Assembly (NCBI GenBank): GCA_036873755.1
Contig: JAVTVY010020428.1
Coordinates: 1-64,000 of the forward strand
DNA: 64,000 bases
DNA from: Hanleya hanleyi
Lineage: Eukaryota; Mollusca; Polyplacophora; Lepidopleurida; Hanleyidae
Direction of reading: 5' to 3'
In this document: in pieces, positions 8,955 to 19,020 of the stretch
Position numbering within the stretch: position 1 is the stretch's first letter
How the letters are laid out: each line of letters opens with the position of its first letter
Position numbers and translations under genes: made by a program
Notes under the pieces: model-generated
The model's database searches: none
Seen by the model: only the letters and a program-made list of their open reading frames with translations
What the model was told of the DNA's origin: nothing

Positions 8955-9645
8955 CTTGGATAAACCGAAGTAGATAATATACTCTATTCCACGCTGTTCT
9001 TGTGGACAGGGCGATAATTCTATACAATATCACCCTTCCATTCCCCGTAAAATATCACCGTGGCCATCCGAAGATTGCCGGATGACCAGGAAAACTGTAC
9101 AATGTCACCCGGGCTACTCGAAAATCAACGGGCAGTGCCGAAAATGTGACACATTGTCAGATCACACACTTGTCCACACACTTTATTTAAAACGACATAT
9201 ACACCCAGAATAATAAAATACATAATGCCCTTGGTCTAGGGCAATAGGGTGGATTATCGCCCTAAGAGAAAACATTATCCCCCTCTGTCTCGGGTGATAT
9301 TGTTTTCTCTTAGGACGATAATCCACCGTATCACCGTGGATAAATGGCGTTATGTATATATTATTATTCTTTATTTTATTCTCCAGTATTCTGATTGATT
9401 AGGCCGAAGTAGATGATATATACGGTTCCATCATGTGCATGTTGAGAGGGCGATAATTTTATACAATCTCACCCTCCCATTCAGGAATTCACCAATCGCC
9501 GTAAAATATCAACCTGACCAACCGAAGATCGCCAAATGATCTGGAAACCCGTGAAATAGCACCTGGATGACCCGAAAATCCCCGCGCCATGCCGAAAGTG
9601 TGTCAACATTGGCAGATCACACGATTGTCAATGTAAAATGGCTTA
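8955..9645. repeat. Direct duplication flanking a foldback repeat
   Basis: About 8955-9185 and 9400-9635 are diverged direct repeats (GGCGATAATT[CT]TATACAATNTCACC, CGTAAAATATCA, CCGAAGATNGCC, GGCAGATCACAC-like). Between them 9211-9276 and 9297-9360 form a hairpin around GGTGGATTATCG/CGATAATCCACC and AGAGAAAACA/TGTTTTCTCT, typical of a small foldback MITE. No genes. Confidence 0.55.
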
Positions 9646-10327
9646 TTCGCGAGGAAACTTTAAATGTCGTCGTATAACTCCTTTTATTATACGGTTTTCA
9701 TAACCGGGGAAGAAACGATGGGAGCAGTACAGGTAACCTGAGACCAGGAGTTGGAGATTTACTACATTGTACCAATACAGATGTTATATAAATAGCTAGA
9801 GCATATTTACTATACTTTCTGCCTGTATGTTACTCAATACAGAAATAAATCCATTGATCATGTTGATACATCCCACATTCTTTGACTGATTACATCATAT
9901 GTAAATACAACTTGGAAGTTTAGTCCATTACGGCCTTCCATAGATGGAGAAAACATCAGTTACTGTTACACCAAGCTAATTTTACTCCTGGCACGATAAC
10001 ATTCTACAAACCAGCTCAATAAATGTCTTAGCATGATTAGAAAATATCAAAATCTAAGTATCAATTATCCGCATGGCTGTTTGTTCATAATCTAGACAAA
10101 TATGCTACCCGAAACATAACCCACGTTGCTGTTGTTGTAACAACGTCAACCACATGTGACCGATCTTCAATTGGTTTTATGGGAGAATACACACATTTAT
10201 TTTATGAAAGAACTCGTAACTTGTTACAGAACATTTCAGAACAATAACTATTACTTCAACCGGAGAAGGAAATGTTTACTTACGCCGTAGAACAGCGAAA
10301 CGGCTCAACAATGTTGGTGTGTCACGA

Positions 10328-11188
10328 CACAGGGACGAGATTCTACTAGATTGCATATACAGACCCATCTCACACTTCAGATAAATCAAGGGACGCAAAC
10401 TTGAAATGCACTTTTCCGCCCGAAATTACCGGATTTCAGAGGCTCGATTGAGAACAAATAAACGCAATTTACTCATACCTGGCGGTGTTCAGGTTTTCTG
10501 TTACACTTCATAGCACAAATCCCGGCTCGTATATGGCGCTGCGGTGCATAGTTTTTGTAAAATCCTCTCTCAAATCAGCGGTTAAATTCTCCCGCTTCGA
10601 GCATCTTCACGGACGTTGAATGACTGCCGTAGCCTGGAACCCGAAATCCTAACAATTATGTCACGCACAACGAACAACGCTGATCGGCTATCTTGGATTG
10701 ACGGACACGTTTCACAGTTTTGAATTTCGCGCACTGTCCACTGCATTAGTGCAGAGACTCTATAATAATAATAAAAACTTTATTATAGTCTCTGAATAGT
10801 GTAAACAGTCAATCAGCGTTGTTCGTGGTGCATGACGTAATTGTTATGATCTCGGGTTCGAGGCTACGGCAGTCCCTCTTGCATATGGCTCCAATTTCAA
10901 CGTCCGTGAAGATGCTCGAAGCGGGGAAATTTAACCGTTGATTTGAGAGAGGATTTTACAAAAACTATGCACCACAGCGCCATATACGAGCCGGGATTTG
11001 TGGTATGAAGTGTAACAGAAAACCAGAACACCGCCAGGTATGAATAAATTGCCTTTATTCGTTCTCAATCGAGCCTCTGAAATTCGGTAATTTCTGGCGG
11101 AAAAGTGCATTTCAAGTTTGCGTCCCTTGATTTATCTGAAGTGTGAGATGGTTATGTATCTGCAATCTAGTAGAATCTCGTCCCTGTG
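10328..11188. mobile_element. 861-bp foldback transposon, 8-bp target duplication
   Basis: Long inverted arms of about 430 bp meet near 10,760. The terminal 28 bases are perfectly inverted, starting CACAGGGACGAGATTCTACT. TGTCACGA is duplicated at 10,320-10,327 and 11,189-11,196. The sister LTR at about 34,057 carries a single TGTCACGA at the same place and no insert. An 8-bp duplication suggests a hAT-like or P-like mobiliser. There is no transposase gene, so it is non-autonomous. Confidence 0.85.
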
Positions 11189-11496
11189 TGTCACGAATAC
11201 AAAATACTTGCGGATAGAGAGAGAAGGTTAGCCAGTCGCCGATTGGCTCAACGAAACACGTGACTGAACTAAAAATAGATAACCTCCGAAGGGATACACT
11301 GTAAACACGTGGATGTGATAGTTTTCAAGTTGTCAAGATGCCGGTTAATGTTGATGAGATCGATTGGATTTACATATATTTTAGATTCAGATGTTTTTGT
11401 ATTGCTCTATGCCATTAATAAAGGCAAAGGCAAGACATACAAACAATCATGGTCACATGCAAGAAACAATAGCAAACACTGGAGTACCAGTAAATT

Positions 11497-11960
11497 ATGG
11501 TGTTCCATTTCGGCCATTTTTGCGTCGCCCTTCCCGTCGCGTTCACATAATGTTAAGAGATAGAACGCGGCGCGACGTCGCCCACGACGTCGCGGGCGAC
11601 GTCACCCTTCCCGTCGCGCGTCGCTTTAATCAACACGACGCGATGGGCGACGTCGCCCACGACGTCGTCCACGACGTCGCTCGCGACGTCGCCCATCCCG
11701 TCGCGTTCTTATAATGTTAAGAGATGGAACGCGACGCGACGTCGCTCTGTTTAAACGCGACGTCGTCGCTCCACGACGTCGTCGCCCACGACGTCGCTAG
11801 CGACGTCGCCCTTCCCGTCGCCTTCCGGTATTTTAGGACAAAATCGAGCTGCGCATGCTTAAGGAGCAGCTATTGCGATGTGGGTCGTATGGTGAGGCCG
11901 CCATTTCATGAATGAGCTCTGCCACTATCGACGAAGAAAATGGCGTCCACAGAAACAGAC
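11497..11960. repeat. Outer inverted repeat with CGACGTCG array, left copy
   Basis: From TATGGTGTTCCATTTCGGCC to CACTATCGACGAAGAAAATG this matches the reverse complement of about 25,890-26,394. Its core, 11,560-11,825, is a dense array of GACGTCGC/CGACGTCG words with TTCCCGTCGC spacers. Right of the array are GCGCATGC and GCCATTTCATGAATGA. Frames through it are repeat translations. Confidence 0.8.
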
Positions 11961-12421
11961 GTTCCAATAAAAATAGAAAAGATTTACACAGATGCTTTAT
12001 TGCAAGAAATATAAGGCGTTCATTAGGAAAGTGATCCGCAAGTCACCGTGATTCGGAACCCACAAAACTACTGTATAAATTCCCTCCAAAATGTACAAAA
12101 CACGTATTCCCTCCAAAACCACAACCTGGATGAGTCGCTGAGCTAATTAGTTTGCACAACGTTTTTTGTGTTGACCAAGTTTGAGGTTTAATAACCCTGG
12201 AAAGAAAATACCCACACATAAAAGCAAGAAAAGACAAAAAAAACTGGTTACAACGTGTGCGTTTTAATTTCCGGCGGCGCCGCCGGATATCTGAATTCAG
12301 TAAACATGGGAGCGGCCATCTTGATATTGGACGAGTAACAGGTGTTTTCTCGAGCCATACTTCACAGACGTGCCGTGAAATGATCCAACTAGTTTCATAT
12401 CGTAAAACGAAAGGATTGCAG
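11961..12421. other. Left-arm-specific spacer
   Basis: Between the outer inverted repeat and the main arm, this 460 bp has no counterpart in the right half, where 24,263-25,889 occupies the position. It has CGGCGGCGCCGCCG at about 12,273 and a YY1-like GGCCATCTTG at 12,315. No gene seen. Confidence 0.45.
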
Positions 12422-12584
12422 TATAGTCTACCATTTTAAACGCGCATTGACCTACTTATTTGTTCCCCCGGGTAAAATTTAAGGGGGAACCCAGGTTAAA
12501 GTATAGGAAGCGGCCATTTACGGCCTTTGACCTCTGAGGCCGTGTAGAGGTCAAGGCCGCTATAGTTCCAACAGGTGGCGCCCC

Positions 12585-13109
12585 TAGACTAGTACCCATC
12601 CACTGCGCATGACCCGCTATCGCTAAGCTTGTGGACCAGTATCTAATAATGAAAAGACGTAATGGCGGCCAAATTTGAGCCCATACCTTCAACATGGAGT
12701 GTTTATAAAATGGCTCGATGCGTAGAGGAAATGCTACAGATCAATGTGATAACTATCGCTCAAGATATGCGTCTGTTTCACCTTGCTTTAGGATTTGATA
12801 ACTGATGATGTTATATAATAATATTCAGTAAAAGATTGTTTCTTTTATCGACCTTCAGTTCGGCCTGGTCAAGAACAGGCTGTACAGCTTGACGAGAGTG
12901 TCTGTGGGTCCGCGTCAGTCCGTAACGTCACAGCAGAATTTTTATACACGTCACAATACGACGTTATAATGGAATTGTTAATCCGATTGTTGCATAACGT
13001 CACAAATACACATCAACAGGTCATGACATCGCCGCTATAGTGAAGGTCGGCATTATTAGAAGCCTGTCGTCAATCGGCCCAACGTTATTAGGCGACGGCG
13101 GCCAGTCTA
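12585..13109. mobile_element. 525-bp insertion in the left arm, 10-bp duplication
   Basis: GTGGCGCCCC is repeated at 12,575-12,584 and 13,110-13,119. The right arm has one copy (reverse complement, 24,100-24,109) with no insert. The insert begins TAGACTAGTA and ends with the complement of TAGACTGGCC, so it has short inverted termini. A 9-10 bp duplication is typical of Mutator-like elements. No coding capacity. Confidence 0.8.
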
Positions 13110-13134
13110 GTGGCGCCCCCTCTTTCACCTCGAA

Positions 13135-13280
13135 TTCCTCCGCGGTCTGGCGGTGATACGGTCACTGGAAAAAGCTTCCGCGGAGAAAAAGTAGTCCCCA
13201 GACTTCAAATACGCTGCATGGTCCGATTGGGTCGAGTGAGGTATCAAAGTGAAGCATTCGTGAAGGGGCATCCAGTCATG
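13135..13280. repeat. Subterminal block, left arm copy
   Basis: Reverse-complement copy of the block at 6895-7045, with CTTCCGCGGAGAAAAAGTAG and GAGGTATCAAAGTGAAGC. It marks the outer part of the arm, just inside the 525-bp insertion. Confidence 0.75.
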
Positions 13281-13281
13281 G

Positions 13282-14150
13282 GTGGGTGCATGTAAAATTA
13301 GGATTTTTTCCCGAAACTATAAAAAGCGGAACACGGACTTTACCCCTAAAATAGGGGAAAACACCTATCAACCCTAGACAAAAGGGCTAATATCGGTCAC
13401 CGGGCTTATTGGGACCTGCCTATCAAGTCAATGGGGTGGGTGCATGTAAAATTAGGATTTTTTCCCGAAACTATAAAAAGCGGAACACGGACTTTATCCC
13501 TAAAATAGGGGAAAACACCTATCAACCCTAGCCAAAAGGGCTAATATCGGTCCCCGGGCTTATTGGCACCTACCTATCCAGTCAATGGTTTGGGTGCATG
13601 TAAAATTAGGATTTTTTTCCGACAATATAAAAAGGCGGAACACGGACTTTACCCTAAAATAGGGGGAAATCCCTATCAACCCTAGCCAAAAGGGCTAATA
13701 TCGGTCCCCGAGCTTATCGGAGCCTGCCTATCAAGTCAATGAGGTGGGTACATTTAAAATTAGGATTTTTCCCCGAAAATATAAAAAGCGTAACACGGAC
13801 TTCACCCCTAAAATAGGGGAAAACTCTTATCAACTCTAGCCAAAAGGGCTAATATCGGTCCCCGGGCTTATTGGGACCTGCCTATCAAGTCAATGAGGTG
13901 GGTGCATGTAAAATTATGATTTTTTCCCGAAACTATAAAAAGCGGAATACGGACTTTACTCCTAAAATAGGGGAAAACACCTATCAACTCTAGCCAAAAG
14001 GGCTAATATCGGTCCCCGGGCTTATTGGGGCCTGCCTATCCAGTCAATGGGGTGGGTGCATGTAAAATTAGGATTGTTTTCAGAAAATATAAAAAGCGGA
14101 ACTCGGACTTTACCCCTACAATAGGGGTCTGTATTATACAATATAAGGGG
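13282..14150. repeat. Six-copy 153-bp satellite, left arm
   Basis: GGTGGGTGCATGTAAAATTA (or close variants) starts at about 13,282, 13,436, 13,588, 13,743, 13,896 and 14,050. Each unit contains ATAAAAAGCGGAACACGGAC, CCCCTAAAATAGGGG and GGCTAATATCGGTCCCCGGG. The right arm has five copies. Confidence 0.85.
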
Positions 14151-15000
14151 AAATGCCGGTATGGGGGGAGGGTGGTCAAATTTTTTTGTACGCTTTACTA
14201 TGGCTTGTGGGGTCTCGTTTTTCTCGTCTCGCCAAGAAAATGACAATGGGAAGGGTCCCGGAGCGAATCGGTGAAATTTTGGGGAAAAGTCACCGAGGTC
14301 TGTATATAGGCTCATACTGGCTATATGGGGGGAGGGGTGGTCAATTTTTTTTGTGGGCTTTACTATGGGTTGTGGGGTCTCGTTTTTCTCGTCTCGCCGA
14401 GAAAAACACAATGGGAGGGGTCCCGGAGCGAAGCGGTGAAATTTTTGGAAAAAGTCACCGAGGTCTGTATATAGGCCTATAGGCTGGCTGGTCCAACCTG
14501 GAAAATTCACACACGTTCATTGTGATATGGGTTGTTTGGTCTTGTTTTTCACGTCTCGTCATTTAGAACACGATGGGAAGGGTCCCGGAGCGAAACGGTG
14601 AATTTTTTGGAAAAGTGCCATATAGCCCATATAGCTCCATACTGGCTATATGGGGGTATAGGTTCAACCTGGGAAATTCACACACGTTCATTGTGATATG
14701 GGTTGCTTGGATTTGTTTTTCACGTCTAGTCATTTAGAACACGATGGGAAGGGTCTCGGAGCGCAACGGTGAAATTTTTGGAAAAGTACCATATAGCCCA
14801 TATAGTCCCGTACTGGCTATATGGGGGTATAGGTTCAACCTTGGAAATTCACACACGTTCATTGTGATATGGGCTGTTTGGATTTGTTTTTCACGTTTCG
14901 TCATTTAGAACACGATGGGAAGGGTCCCGGAGCGAAACGGTGAAATTTTTGGAAAAGTTCACCGAGGCCTGTGTAGGCCCATAGGCCTATACTGCATGGC
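14150..15000. repeat. Second satellite of the left arm, about 160-185 bp units
   Basis: Five units share TCTCGTTTTTCTCGTCTCGC or TTTTTCACGTCT, ATGGGAAGGGTCCCGGAGCG, CGGTGAAATTTTTGG and ATACTGGCTATATGGGG. The 162-codon open frame across 14,022-14,510 on the minus strand is built from these repeats and has no independent support. Confidence 0.8.
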
Positions 15001-15029
15001 TATGGGGGTATAGGCCCATACGGGGTGGA

Positions 15030-16160
15030 CGTTTTTGGGGTCTAGGTGAGCCCCTAATGATCCTATGATGTCGTATGAGGTCTTATTTTGAAGCCCTCGT
15101 GGAGGAGCATCCGACTGGACTAATGGTTCGTCCGTTTTCGATAGTCTGCGCATGCGCAGTCTGGCCGTAGTATAGAAAGCGGGCATTTTGGGTGGTATGT
15201 GGGTGTGTGTTTGGGGTAGAGATGGACCGCTATGGGTCCGAATGGGTCGTGGAAGGTGTCAAAGTGAAGCTTGTGTTGGTTAGAGTCAGAATGGTGTGTT
15301 TTTAAGTGAAAGTCGCGTCAATCTGCGCATGCGCAGTTGGTTGTAGTAAGTAAAGTGGCCATTTTGGGGCAGTACAGGAAGGTATTTGGGGTCGAGATGG
15401 ACCATCCTTGGTCCGAATGCGTCCTGGAAGGTGTCATCTTGTAGCTCTCGGGGTGTAGACCCCGATTTGAGGGCTGCCCACGTCACCTGTGACGTCATCG
15501 GTGACGTCATCAGTACGAGTAGTAGCGAAAGTGGGCATTTTGGGGCAGTGAAGGAAGGTATTTGGGGTAGAGAGGGACCATCTTTGGTCCGAATGTGTCT
15601 AGGGAAGTGTCATGTTGTAGCTCTCGGGGTGTACATCCCGATTTGAGGGATGTCCGCGTCACCTGTGACGTCATCGGTGACGTCATCAGTACGAGTAGTA
15701 GCGAAAGTGGGCATTTTAGGGCAGTACAGGAAGGTATTTGGGATAGAGAGGGACCATCTTTGGTCCGAATGTGTCTAGGGAAGTATCATGTTGTAGCTCT
15801 CGGGGTGTACATCCCGATTTGAGGGATGTTCGCGTCATCTGTGACGTCATCGGTGACGTCATCAGTACGAGTAGTAGCGAAAGTGGGCATTTTGGGGCAG
15901 TGAAGGAAGGTATTTGGGGTAGAGATGGACCATACTTGGTCCGAATGCGTCGTGGGAGGTGTCATGTTGTAGCTCTCGGGGTGTACACCCCGATGTGAGG
16001 CATGTCCGCAGCATCTGTGACGTCACTGGTGACGTCATCAGTACGAGTAGTAGCGAAAGCGGGTATTTTGGGGCAGTGAAGGAAGGTATTTGGTGTAGAG
16101 ATGGACCATCCTTGGTCCGAATGCGTCGTGTGAGATGTCATCTTGTAGCAACGCCCGCCA
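15030..16160. repeat. Third satellite of the left arm, 176-bp units with TGACGTCA
   Basis: Units with AGTAGTAGCGAAAGTGGGCA recur at about 15,517, 15,693, 15,869 and 16,045, preceded by more diverged units with GCGCATGCGCAG at 15,148 and 15,322. Each unit carries GACGTCATCGGTGACGTCAT, two CRE-like TGACGTCA cores, and TAGCTCTCGGGGTGTACA. Confidence 0.85.
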
Positions 16161-16199
16161 ACACCAAGCTCAATGATTCAACGCCCTGGTGAAATAGCT

Positions 16200-16663
16200 C
16201 AGAAGCTCTGATTTTCTAGATATTCCATGGAATTGTCACTCATTCTTCGAAATGCAGTGACGTCCGTCGTTACGCCTTAACAGACCGGAGAGAGTACAAC
16301 AACAACAACAACAAGGATGACACATGAGAGAACAACAACAAGAAGTTTGTTTCATATAGTTTATTCTCCCCAATGTTACATCATACCCACGCTGGGGGAG
16401 CCGCGTTGGGTATATTTACAATTCAAGAAGACTCTTGTCCAATCAGAGGCCACCATTTGCATTTGTCATATTCGTTCCTGTCCGTTAGATGTATTCTTGT
16501 CCAATCAGAAGTCTCCATTTCAGAAAGTTCCATCTTCGGCCATGTTCGCTCTGAACCGTTTATTCTAATCATCGTCGGGCAGGCCAGGATACCGTTGAGG
16601 CCACATATCCTCAGATAGTTGTTTGTGCATTCTGAGTATCCATCAGTGCATGGGTGAATACAT
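16200..16663 (-). other. 3' flank of the left zinc-finger gene
   Basis: Reading leftward from the stop this holds GCCTGCCCGACGATG, two CCAAT-type motifs (CTTGTCCAATCAGA at 16,436 and 16,498), the conserved inverted repeat CCCACGCTGGGGGAG and an AATAAA signal (complement TTTATT at 16,361). It ends in an AAC/GTT trinucleotide repeat around 16,300. It mirrors 20,915-21,300. Confidence 0.6.
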
Positions 16664-17590
16664 TCATCCGATGGGAAGATTCCGTAATTTTGTCACGAAG
16701 AACGTAACATTGGTGACCCTCTCTACGACCCACTTGGTGTTGGGGCGCTGTTGATAGGCCCATTCCAAGACATCCAATTGGTCCACTTGGTCCAGCACCG
16801 GCTCTAGCGACGCCCGGTTAATGATGGTAAACGGTTGGTCAAATACCCGGATGTTACTGCTCGGGTAAAAGTATCGGACTCGGTCTGTCTCCTTATGCTG
16901 CAGCACATAACCAAACGCCAGATTCAATTTGAAGGACGTAGCTTGGTCATTGAAGATGGCTTCCACGTAGTTGCGTAGACGGGTGAGGCCAGTCAGCCGG
17001 AAATTGTAGATATCTTGAATAGGGCGATGACGGAGGAAACAGTGCCGTATCATGGGCCAATGGCGCCGATAGATGTCACTCACTGGATGGGCGTCCTGTA
17101 AGAGATCGCTGGGAATATCCACCGCATCTTCCAGAAAATGTTCGTTGTTGTCAGGCGTATGACTGGGAACAGTAATGCTAGGGACCGGCTGGATATCTAG
17201 GCTGTTCTGAACTGTGGGTATAGGCGGGCTCTCCGTGATCGCATCACCAGTGGCATTCGTCTCCCCGGGTTCATCTTCAGTGGGTCTGTCCCTCCTGGGT
17301 GCCCCTTTAGTGGAAAGTTGTCCCTCATGCCGTGGTGACGGACCATGAATCAAACGCTCATGCCGTCTTAACTGACTGGGTCGTTTGAAGAGTTGACCAC
17401 ATTCTTCGCATGGACGCTTGGGTGGCCCATGAATTGAACGTTCATGGCGCTGTAAATGATCCGGGCGCTGAAACGACAGTGTACATATCGTACAGCTATA
17501 CCAGGCGGTTCCGGCGTGCTTGGTAGCCTCATGGCGGCGCAAGTCGTGCAGACGAGTGAATGATTTCGAGCACGTAGTACAAGTGAACAT
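16664..17590 (-). CDS. C2H2 zinc-finger protein with conserved C-terminal domain, intact copy
   Basis: A 308-residue intact frame. Three C2H2 fingers occupy residues 4-82: C4/C7/H20/H25, C33/C36/H49/H54 and C61/C64/H77/H82. They are joined by short linkers, including HGPPKRP. A low-complexity acidic/proline linker spans about 85-180. A conserved domain covers about 200-308: NYVEAIFNDQATSFKLNLAF, then RYFYPSSNIRVFDQPFTIIN, and last RPNTKWVVERVTNVTFFVTK. The same domain survives at 4940-5284, so it travels with the Polinton-like elements. The fingers imply sequence-specific DNA binding; a role at the element's own repeats is an inference. I do not recognise a named family for the C-terminal domain. 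The ATG is 46 bases downstream of a TATA box. Confidence 0.85.
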   Translation of the reverse strand: MFTCTTCSKSFTRLHDLRRHEATKHAGTAWYSCTICTLSFQRPDHLQRHERSIHGPPKRPCEECGQLFKRPSQLRRHERLIHGPSPRHEGQLSTKGAPRRDRPTEDEPGETNATGDAITESPPIPTVQNSLDIQPVPSITVPSHTPDNNEHFLEDAVDIPSDLLQDAHPVSDIYRRHWPMIRHCFLRHRPIQDIYNFRLTGLTRLRNYVEAIFNDQATSFKLNLAFGYVLQHKETDRVRYFYPSSNIRVFDQPFTIINRASLEPVLDQVDQLDVLEWAYQQRPNTKWVVERVTNVTFFVTKLRNLPIG

Positions 17591-17635
17591 CTTGGTGGTT
17601 GACAGAGTGTCTGATGAAACGGCCAGGCCGCTTCC

Positions 17636-17643
17636 CTTTTATA
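17636..17643 (-). promoter_or_regulatory. TATA box of the left zinc-finger gene
   Basis: CTTTTATA on the plus strand is TATAAAAG on the minus strand, within GCTATAAAAGGGAAGCGGCC. It is 46 bases from the ATG and matched exactly by the right-arm promoter. Confidence 0.75.
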
Positions 17644-17699
17644 GCAAGCTAGCTGGTGATCTATTTTTAGCACAATCAGTTCAACTTGGACATTCCGCG

Positions 17700-17995
17700 T
17701 CTTTTCGGTGACGTCCGTGACTATTCGGGCACCTCCGTGTCTCTTCGGTAACCTCCGTGTCTTTTCGGCAACCTCCGTGTCTCTTCGGTCACCTCCGTCT
17801 CTTTTCGGTGACGTCCGTGGCTCTTCGGGCACCTCCGTGTCTCTTCGGTAACCTCCGTGACATCTTCGGTCACCTCCGTGTCTCTTCGGTGACCTCCGTG
17901 ACATCTTCGGTAACCTCCGTGTCTCTTCGGGCACCTCCGTGACATCTTCGGTCACCTCCGTGTCTCTTCGGTCACCTCCGTAACTATCCGGCTAT
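17700..17995. repeat. 20-bp minisatellite upstream of the left zinc-finger gene
   Basis: About 14 tandem copies of a 20-21 bp unit, roughly GTGTCTCTTCGGTCACCTCC with GACATC variants. All six frames stay largely open because the unit lacks stops, so the long frames here are artefacts. The mirror copy is at 19,615-19,895. Confidence 0.85.
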
Positions 17996-17999
17996 TCAG

Positions 18000-18190
18000 G
18001 TGTAAACCCCGATGTACCCGTATGGAACACACAGTTAAAGGACCCGGATAAAAGTACCCGGATGTAGGCGCGGACGTCATTGACAAGAGCCCGGATGTAC
18101 AAGAACCCGGATGTACCCGGATGTAAAAGTCCCCGGATGTAAAAGTCCCCGGATGTAAAAGTGCCCGGATGTTTACGAATGTTCCACCAT
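18000..18190. repeat. CCGGATGTA-type short repeats, left arm
   Basis: ACCCGGATGTA/CCCCGGATGTAAAAGT words repeat irregularly (9-20 bp spacing). The mirror is at 19,440-19,600. No gene. Confidence 0.7.
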
Positions 18191-18246
18191 TCCGGACTTC
18201 TATCAGGTCCATGTCCAGAAGCTCTCATGTCCTGCATGTGAATAGT

Positions 18247-18645
18247 CATATTGTGTGTGTATGCATGTGTGTATGCGTCTGTGTGTGTGTGCGTGTGTGT
18301 GTGTGTGTGTGTGTGCGTGCCTGTGCGTGTGTATGTGTATGTGTATGTATGCCTCTGTGTGTGTGTTTATGTGTGTGCTTGCGAGTGTGTTTACGCGTAT
18401 GTGTGCGTGCGTGTGTGTGTGCGTGTGTGCGCGTGTGTATGAGTCTGTGTGTATGTGTGCATTGCGTCTGTGTGTATGTGTGTATGCGTGTATGCGTCTG
18501 TGTGTATGCAACCACCACCACCACCACCATCATCACTACCACCACCACACACCACCACTACCACCACCACCACCGGGCGTTGACGCCCGTCAACGCCACC
18601 ACCACCACACCACCACCACCACGACCACCACCACTGGGCACACAT
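18247..18645. repeat. (TG)n and (CCA)n microsatellites, left arm
   Basis: An interrupted TG/TGTA tract covers 18,251-18,510, followed by a CCA tract to about 18,640. The CCA tract is interrupted by the palindrome GGCGTTGACGCCCGTCAACG. Apparent proteins are pure Val/Cys or His runs and are rejected. Confidence 0.9.
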
Positions 18646-19020
18646 ACCTGGTGCACTCTGTACCCTATAGCCCGTAGGGCATAGGGTACACCAGGGTGTG
18701 GGTGCGATCGGAGCTCTTGGAGCTCAGAGCTCGGAAGTGACATTTGCATATGACCTCTGTGAGGTCACTTCCGCTTCCGTTCACGTGACCCGAACTGACC
18801 TTTGACCCCTGCGCGCGCTAACAATACCGGATAAAAATTGCGCGCAGGGGTCAAACGTCAGTTCGGGTCACGTGAACGGAAGCGGAAGTGACCTCACAGA
18901 GGTCACACGCAAATGTCACTTCCGAGCTCTGAGCTCCACACGCTTTGAGCTCCAAGAGCTCCGATCGCACCCACACCCTGGTGTACCATATGCCCTACGG
19001 GCTATAGAGTACAGAGTGCA
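18646..19020. repeat. Palindrome centre
   Basis: The two arms meet as TGACCCCTGCGCGC, a 23-bp spacer (18,817-18,839), and GCGCGCAGGGGTCA. Inverted identity is high for 150 bases on each side, including CACGTGACCCGAACTGACC and GAAGTGACCTCACAGAGGTC. A 16-bp deletion in the left side near GGAGCTC is the main difference. The spacer reads GCTAACAATACCGGATAAAA then ATT. Confidence 0.9.

Larger units (their letters stand above)
12422..18816. repeat. Left arm of the giant palindrome
   Basis: Runs from ATAGTCTACCATTTTAA to the central GCGCGC. It aligns with the reverse complement of 18,840-24,262 throughout: subterminal block, three satellite arrays, gene 3' end, zinc-finger gene, promoter, minisatellite, microsatellites and centre. 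Differences include a 525-bp insertion, one extra 153-bp satellite unit, a 16-bp deletion near 18,722 and scattered substitutions. The arms have therefore evolved separately for some time. Confidence 0.9.

Noticed and set aside
14022..14510. 162-codon minus-strand frame and its right-arm mirror at 22,881-23,372
   Set aside because: The protein repeats with the satellite unit and shows no family motif; the unit simply lacks stops in that frame.
17368..17955. 195-codon frame ending over the zinc-finger gene, and its mirror at 19,657-20,211
   Set aside because: They consist of the 20-bp minisatellite read as TEVTEETRR repeats, then an out-of-frame shadow of the zinc-finger gene.
18169..18684. 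Long open frames rich in Cys/Val or His around the microsatellites (also the mirrored frames at 18,916-19,650)
   Set aside because: They are translations of TG and CCA repeats that lack stop codons in several frames at once.
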